Shown: positions 59,674 through 64,000 of the stretch, piece after piece
Layout: each line of letters begins with the position of its first letter
How positions within the stretch are numbered: the stretch's first letter is position 1
Translations under genes and position numbers: made by a program
Origin: CAWGMT01 sp963823675
Lineage (GTDB): Bacteria > Planctomycetota > Planctomycetia > Isosphaerales > Isosphaeraceae
DNA: 64,000 nt
Direction: 5' to 3'
Assembly: GCA_963823675.1 (NCBI GenBank)
Contig: CAWGMT010000008.1
Location: forward strand, 248,001 to 312,000
The notes under the pieces: generated by a model
Seen by the model: only the letters and a program-made list of their open reading frames with translations
Databases searched by the model: none
Told to the model about the DNA's origin: nothing

Positions 59674-61212
59674 TCAAGTCTGCGGCCGACTCTGGGCACC
59701 AGCACTGTTCTGCTCGAATTGGGTCAGGTCCAGGTCCGGCAGCATGGCGCCCTGCTCCAGATAATTTGTGTGAAGCTCGAAGCACCGCCGCAGGTCGTGG
59801 CGGATGTGGCCCATCGGCGCAGTCTCCAGGTAGCGGCGCAAGTAGTCGCGGTAGGCGGGGTGGGCACAGCTCTCGATGATGCTGCGGGCCCGGGCGACCG
59901 GAGCTAGGCCGCGGAGATCGGCCAGTCCCTGATCGGTGACGATCACCTGTACTGAGTGCTCACTGTGATCCATATGCGAGCACATGGGCACGACGGTCGA
60001 AATCCGTCCCGCCTTGACGACCGAGGGGCACATGAGGATCGAGAGGAAGGAGTTTCGCTCGAAGTCTCCGCTGCCGCCGAGGCCGTTCATGACCTGGGTA
60101 CCGAAGAAGTGGGTCGAGTTGGCGTGGCCGTAGATATCGACTTCGATCGCGGTGTTCGTGGCGATCACGCCCAGGCGCCGGGCCACGCCGGGGTTGTTCG
60201 AGATTTCCTGGGGTCGCAGCACAATCCAGTCGGCGAAGTCGTCAAAGTTGTCGTAGAGAAACTTCAGCTTCTCCTCCGACAGACTGAGGGAGCAGGTGCT
60301 GGCGCCGCTCACCGCCCCGGCCGCGAGCAGGTCGAAGGTCGCGTCCTGCAGCACTTCGGTATAGACCGTGAATCGAGGAAGGTCCTTGCAAGCGGCCAGG
60401 CCGGCCATCACGGCGTTACAAACATTGCCGACCCCGCTCTGGAGCGGAAGGAACTCCTTGGGAATGCGCCCCGCGGCCATCTCCCCCAGGAGGAAACGAG
60501 CGACATGGTCGGCGATCCGGCGGCTCACCTCGTCAGGCGCGGTGAAAGAGCGGCCTCCGTCAGGCTCGTCATTGTGCACCACGCCGACGACCTTGGCGGG
60601 ATCGACCCGGGCGAAACGGCGGCCGATCTTGTCAAGCGGGTCCTGGATCGCGATCGGCCGGCGGTGGGGAGGAAGCGGCAACACGACGATGTCGGCCATC
60701 TCCCGCAGCCGGGGCGAGTGGTGCGCATTGATCTCGACGATGACCCGCTGGGCATACTGAAGAAACGTCGGCGCATTGCCGATTCCGGTCGTGAGATAGA
60801 CCTTGCCGTCAGGCGTGATCTCCGTGGCCTCTACGATTGCAAAGTCGATCCGCCCCAGAAACCCTTCCAGTACCATCTGCGAGACGTGCGAGAGATGCAT
60901 GTCCACGAAGGCGACCTGGCCGGCGTTCACGCGCTTACGCAACGGAACGCTGGTCAGATAGGGCGCCCGCCAGCTTATCGCGTCGGCCTCACTCAACTCG
61001 TCGTCGACAGCCTCGCCGGTCGAGGCTCCACTGATGAGCCGGACCTGAAACGGCTGGCCCGACTCGTGCAATGCCCGCGCGCGGCGAGCGAGCGCGCGCG
61101 GCACCACCTTCGGTGACCCGGCACGCGTGAAGCCGCCCACGGCGACCATCGCGGCATCCGGAATCAGAGCTGCTGCCTCCTCGGGCGTCAGCGTGGGATA
61201 AAGCTTGCGCAT
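59674..61212 (-). CDS. scpC: Acetyl-CoA hydrolase/CoA-transferase family protein (ScpC/Cat1-like)
   Basis: About 512 residues; MRKLYPTLTPEEAAALI at 61212 is the likely start (MVM adds two). VRLISGASTGEAVDDELSEA, IVEATEITPDGKVYL, the active-site Glu region TVYTEVLQDATFDLLAAGAV, IYGHANSTHFFGTQVMNGLG and SGDFERNSFLSILMCPS are signatures of class I CoA transferases such as succinate:acetate/propionyl-CoA:succinate transferases. Its divergent neighbour is scpB, which supports a propionyl-CoA:succinate CoA transferase role, but acetyl-CoA hydrolase is possible. Confidence 0.75.
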   Translation of the reverse strand: MRKLYPTLTPEEAAALIPDAAMVAVGGFTRAGSPKVVPRALARRARALHESGQPFQVRLISGASTGEAVDDELSEADAISWRAPYLTSVPLRKRVNAGQVAFVDMHLSHVSQMVLEGFLGRIDFAIVEATEITPDGKVYLTTGIGNAPTFLQYAQRVIVEINAHHSPRLREMADIVVLPLPPHRRPIAIQDPLDKIGRRFARVDPAKVVGVVHNDEPDGGRSFTAPDEVSRRIADHVARFLLGEMAAGRIPKEFLPLQSGVGNVCNAVMAGLAACKDLPRFTVYTEVLQDATFDLLAAGAVSGASTCSLSLSEEKLKFLYDNFDDFADWIVLRPQEISNNPGVARRLGVIATNTAIEVDIYGHANSTHFFGTQVMNGLGGSGDFERNSFLSILMCPSVVKAGRISTVVPMCSHMDHSEHSVQVIVTDQGLADLRGLAPVARARSIIESCAHPAYRDYLRRYLETAPMGHIRHDLRRCFELHTNYLEQGAMLPDLDLTQFEQNSAGAQSRPQT

Positions 61213-61483
61213 CACCATGAGCTCGCTGCTTCCGCGGCCATTCGCGGCGCGGACTTGGGATCGATATCCTTACCCAGAACGAACGAGAGGTGCCTAATCT
61301 TAGGCAACGGGCTCGCCCCGAATCAAGAACAAACCGCGAATTGGACGGAGGCTACTGACATGAGTATCAATATGCATTTATCATGGCGATCGGGCGGCGG
61401 GGAAACTCTCTGCTCGTTGGGTTAGAATCAGGATTACTGCGCCCGCGGCCGACGCGAGTTCGAATGCCTTCTCCGGAGGAGCC

Positions 61484-62263
61484 ATGTCGTTTGTGATCGA
61501 GAACATCGCCGACCGCATCGGGACCGTTACGCTGAATCACCCCAACGAGGTTAACCCGCTCGGCAAACATATGATCGACGACATCGCCGCGTCGCTCGGG
61601 CGGATGGAAGAGCAACGAGTCAGGGTGGTGGTCCTGCGGGCGAAGCCGGGTGCAAGGGTCTTCTCGGCGGGCCACGACGTCAGCGAGCTACCGCTCCATG
61701 GCCGCGACCCGCTCACTCACACCGATCCCCTCGGGCAAGCGGTCCGAACCATTCAGCTCTTCCCTGCTCCGGTGATTGCGCTGGTCGAGGGAACTGTCTG
61801 GGGTGGGGCTTGCGAGCTGGTAATGGGCTGCGACCTCGTCGTGGCGGGTTCGGACACCACGTTCGCGATCACACCCGCGAAGCTCGGCGTCCCCTACAAT
61901 ATCGTCGGTACGCTGAACTTCTTGAATATCGCCGCAACGCCTCTGGTCAAGCAGATGCTCTTCACGGCACAGCCGGTTTCGGCTGACCGTTTGCTCCAAT
62001 CTGGGGTAATCAATTACGTCCTTCCCCGGCAAGAGCTCGATGAATTTACTTTCAAACTTGCCGCGCAGATCGCGGAAAACTCACCGCTGGTGATTCAGGC
62101 CCTCAAGGAAGAGATCCGGCTCCTGGAGGCAGCACACCCCCTCGTTCCCGAAGAATTCGAGCGCGTCCAGGCCTTGCGCCGCCGCGTTTACGATAGCGCC
62201 GATTATCAAGAAGGGCTCAAAGCGTTCTTCGAGAAGCGAAAACCCGTCTTCCGCGGCGAGTGA
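61484..62263 (+). CDS. scpB: Methylmalonyl-CoA decarboxylase
   Basis: 259 residues in the crotonase superfamily. The oxyanion-hole strands GARVFSAGHDVSELPLHGRD and VEGTVWGGACELVMGCDLVV, and VTPAKLGVPYNIVGT-like segment (ITPAKLGVPYNIVGT), closely follow the E. coli ScpB pattern, down to YDSADYQEGLKAFFEKRKP at the end. It decarboxylates methylmalonyl-CoA to propionyl-CoA. Divergent from the CoA-transferase gene with about 270 bases between, presumably carrying both promoters. Confidence 0.85.
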   Translation: MSFVIENIADRIGTVTLNHPNEVNPLGKHMIDDIAASLGRMEEQRVRVVVLRAKPGARVFSAGHDVSELPLHGRDPLTHTDPLGQAVRTIQLFPAPVIALVEGTVWGGACELVMGCDLVVAGSDTTFAITPAKLGVPYNIVGTLNFLNIAATPLVKQMLFTAQPVSADRLLQSGVINYVLPRQELDEFTFKLAAQIAENSPLVIQALKEEIRLLEAAHPLVPEEFERVQALRRRVYDSADYQEGLKAFFEKRKPVFRGE

Positions 62264-62292
62264 CGATTGGAAGCCGAAAACGCGAAGCTCGA

Positions 62293-64000
62293 TCATTGCG
62301 CCCGGGGTGTCCACATCCGGACCACCCCGTCCTGATCGGCCGTCAATACTCGTTGACCGTCCGGAAGCACGGCCAATCCGCCGTGCTTGACGAACGGCCC
62401 CTTCGAGCGACGAAGGACAGCGCCCGACTTGGCGTCCCAGAGGATCAAGTGTCCGATCGAGTTGCCGGCAGCCAGAACGTTGCCATCGGGAAGGATCGCG
62501 ACCCTCGCATTCCGATCGCCGTCCGGCATCGAGAAGGTGTGGATCGCAGAGCCCGTGCGGGTATCCCAGAGGATCACGGTCCCGTCCGAACCGCCGGTGG
62601 CAACCCGGCCGCCGGTCGCAGAGATGGCGATCGAGCTGATGCTCCCTTGATGTCCCGGCCATGTCGCCACTTCTTTCCGTTCCCTGACATTCCAGATGTG
62701 CACGCGGTGGTCTTCTCCGCCGGTCGCCACGCGAACGCCACGGGGGAAAAAGGCGACAGCGTGGGAATCGATGGAACCGTTCTGCTGCCCAAGAATCCCC
62801 ATGCGCTTGCCGGTCGTGAGGTCCCAAAGCACGAGCCGGCCATCACGGCCGCCCGAGAGCGCACGGCCGTTGTGAAAAAGTGCAACGGCGTTGATAGGCC
62901 CAGCATGTGCGCGATCCGCGGTGAGTAGCGCCTTCGGCATAGATAAACTCATGTTCCAGAACCGAACGGCTCCCCCGTGTTTTTTGGGGATGCCCTTCGT
63001 GCAAGTGAACGCGAACCGGCCGTCGCCGGAGATCGCTGCGTCCAGGACGTCCGAGGGATGCTTCGCCGACGAGATCTCGACGCCGGTCCTGATGTTCCAG
63101 AGCCGTGCATATCGATCGACGCCTGCGGAAAGCGCGACCTTGCCATCCGACGAGACGGCGACCGTCCCTACGGCGCCTTTGTGGCCTCGGAAGCACGAGA
63201 CAGAGTTATAAGTCGGAACCGCAGCAGTCAACGCCAGGCTCGGCGCCGGTTTCGCGACCGGGTCCGGCGGCTTTTTCGCGGTGCGCGGTACGTCCCTGGT
63301 CGAACGTCCCGCGACTGGAGCTCGAAGCGACGATCGCCGAGCTGTTTCTTTGATCCTTAGTCGTTGCCGGCGGGGTCACGTCAGCAGCCGGCGATAGTTC
63401 GTTGACGACGGCCTCGGAAATCTCAGGATCCGCCCCAGGCGGTCGAAGCTCGGCAACTTCGCTTGCCGTCTTGGCGGTCAAGTCCCTTCCCGGTCGATCG
63501 TGGCGCAGCCGGGTGTCGAACGTCGCGTCGGTTCAATGAGTAGATCGCGACGATCACCGCGAGCGCAGCCAATCCGCCGAGTAACGACACGACCGCGAAC
63601 CGGTACCGCTTGGTCGCAACGGCAAGGGCTGAGATGGGTGTCAAGGCCGTGGGAGCGGACGCGACAGATTCGACGAGGCTGTATCCGGCGGCGTGACTCG
63701 GGACATTCGTTACCGGGATGACCTCGGAGGCGCCTGGGCCCTCACGCATGCGCACCGGAGCCGACGCTACGACCTCGCCGGAAGGGACGTCGGAGTTCCT
63801 GACGGGGCCGGAAAGTGTCATCAATCCCCGAGACGCCGGCACCGTTTCTGCGGCAGGCGACAAGCACGTTTCGAGTCGAGCGAGCACTGCCGTCATCGAG
63901 CCGGGGCGGTCGTCCGGCCGCTTTGCCATCATCGCCTGATACACGGCGTCGAGCGATTCGGAGACATCGGGCCGCTTGCCGCGAAGCGAAGGAGCAGGCG
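62293..64000 (-). CDS. Ser/Thr protein kinase with C-terminal WD40 propeller (5' end outside window, two frameshifts)
   Basis: Read leftward from the window's right edge. PDVSESLDAVYQAMMAKRPD then DRPGSMTAVLARLETC is the end of a Hanks-type kinase domain (subdomain XI R). A membrane segment (FAVVSLLGGLAALAVIVAIY) follows, then shifts near 63490 and 63225 lead into WD40 repeats: CFRGHKGAVGTVAVSSDGKV, AGPINAVALFHNGRALSGGR, WPGHQGSISSIAISATGGRV and VILWDTRTGSAIHTF, ending ADQDGVVRMWTPRAQ. About seven blades. Planctomycete receptor-kinase type; the ligand is unknown. Confidence 0.7.

Overview
The window looks like chromosomal DNA from a planctomycete, most likely the Isosphaeraceae (Singulisphaera/Paludisphaera-like). 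The basis is its high GC content, a giant beta-helix/LamG surface protein, a DUF1570 protein, a WD40-fused Ser/Thr kinase, a CxxCH protein of planctomycete type, and many small planctomycete-only proteins. I assigned this from protein style and did not search a database.

Layout. Positions 1-7.4 kb hold the 3' part of the surface protein, a remnant of a diversity-generating-retroelement accessory (Avd) gene, an intact four-helix-bundle (S23) gene and a 121-bp tandem repeat. Positions 7427-35919 are an integrative element of about 28.5 kb inserted in the 3' end of tRNA-Pro(CGG). A perfect 71-bp direct repeat of the tRNA 3' part bounds it, and a tyrosine recombinase lies just inside the intact tRNA. 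The element carries an AAA/STAND-like ATPase with lower GC, a CHC2 zinc-finger protein, a cluster of small genes with SWIM and SprT proteins, two arrays of short hairpins, and a four-gene defence-like locus. That locus consists of a SNF2 helicase with DUF3883, a DUF1156 DNA methylase, a proteasome-like Ntn-hydrolase and a DUF499 ATPase. The element also has a tRNA-like gene with a 9/3 fold (candidate allo-tRNA), two small membrane proteins, a PrimPol-type primase, a DUF3102-like protein and an HTH protein.

Positions 36-64 kb are ordinary chromosome: a DUF1570 protein, a D-threonine aldolase-like enzyme, tRNA-Gly, trigger factor with two clpP genes, a deletion-scarred kinase gene, a Nudix hydrolase, fabI, two GT39-like membrane glycosyltransferases and secreted proteins of unknown role. 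These are followed by the 5-oxoprolinase genes pxpB-pxpA-pxpC, a lipoprotein, a c-type cytochrome-domain protein, a cupin, a gamma-carbonic anhydrase-like protein and a TPR protein. The end of the window has an acyl-CoA transferase next to methylmalonyl-CoA decarboxylase (scpB), and the 3' part of a kinase/WD40 gene.

How the genes work together. The helicase, methylase and ATPase match the described helicase-methylase-ATPase (Hma) defence type. The Ntn-hydrolase sits between methylase and ATPase in the same orientation and could be a proteolytic partner. The tRNA-end integrase, PrimPol and HTH protein would move and copy the element. In the chromosome, Tig and ClpP form a protein-folding/turnover cluster, and the Pxp proteins hydrolyse 5-oxoproline. 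ScpB and the CoA transferase would link methylmalonyl-CoA to propionyl-CoA and CoA exchange.

Caution. Many genes read as two or more overlapping frames that join into one protein after a 1-base shift. I counted about 24 such shifts inside the element and about 8 in the rest. Several lie in short homopolymers, so they may be sequencing indels, true decay, or both. Where a gene is joined across shifts I give the full span and say so.
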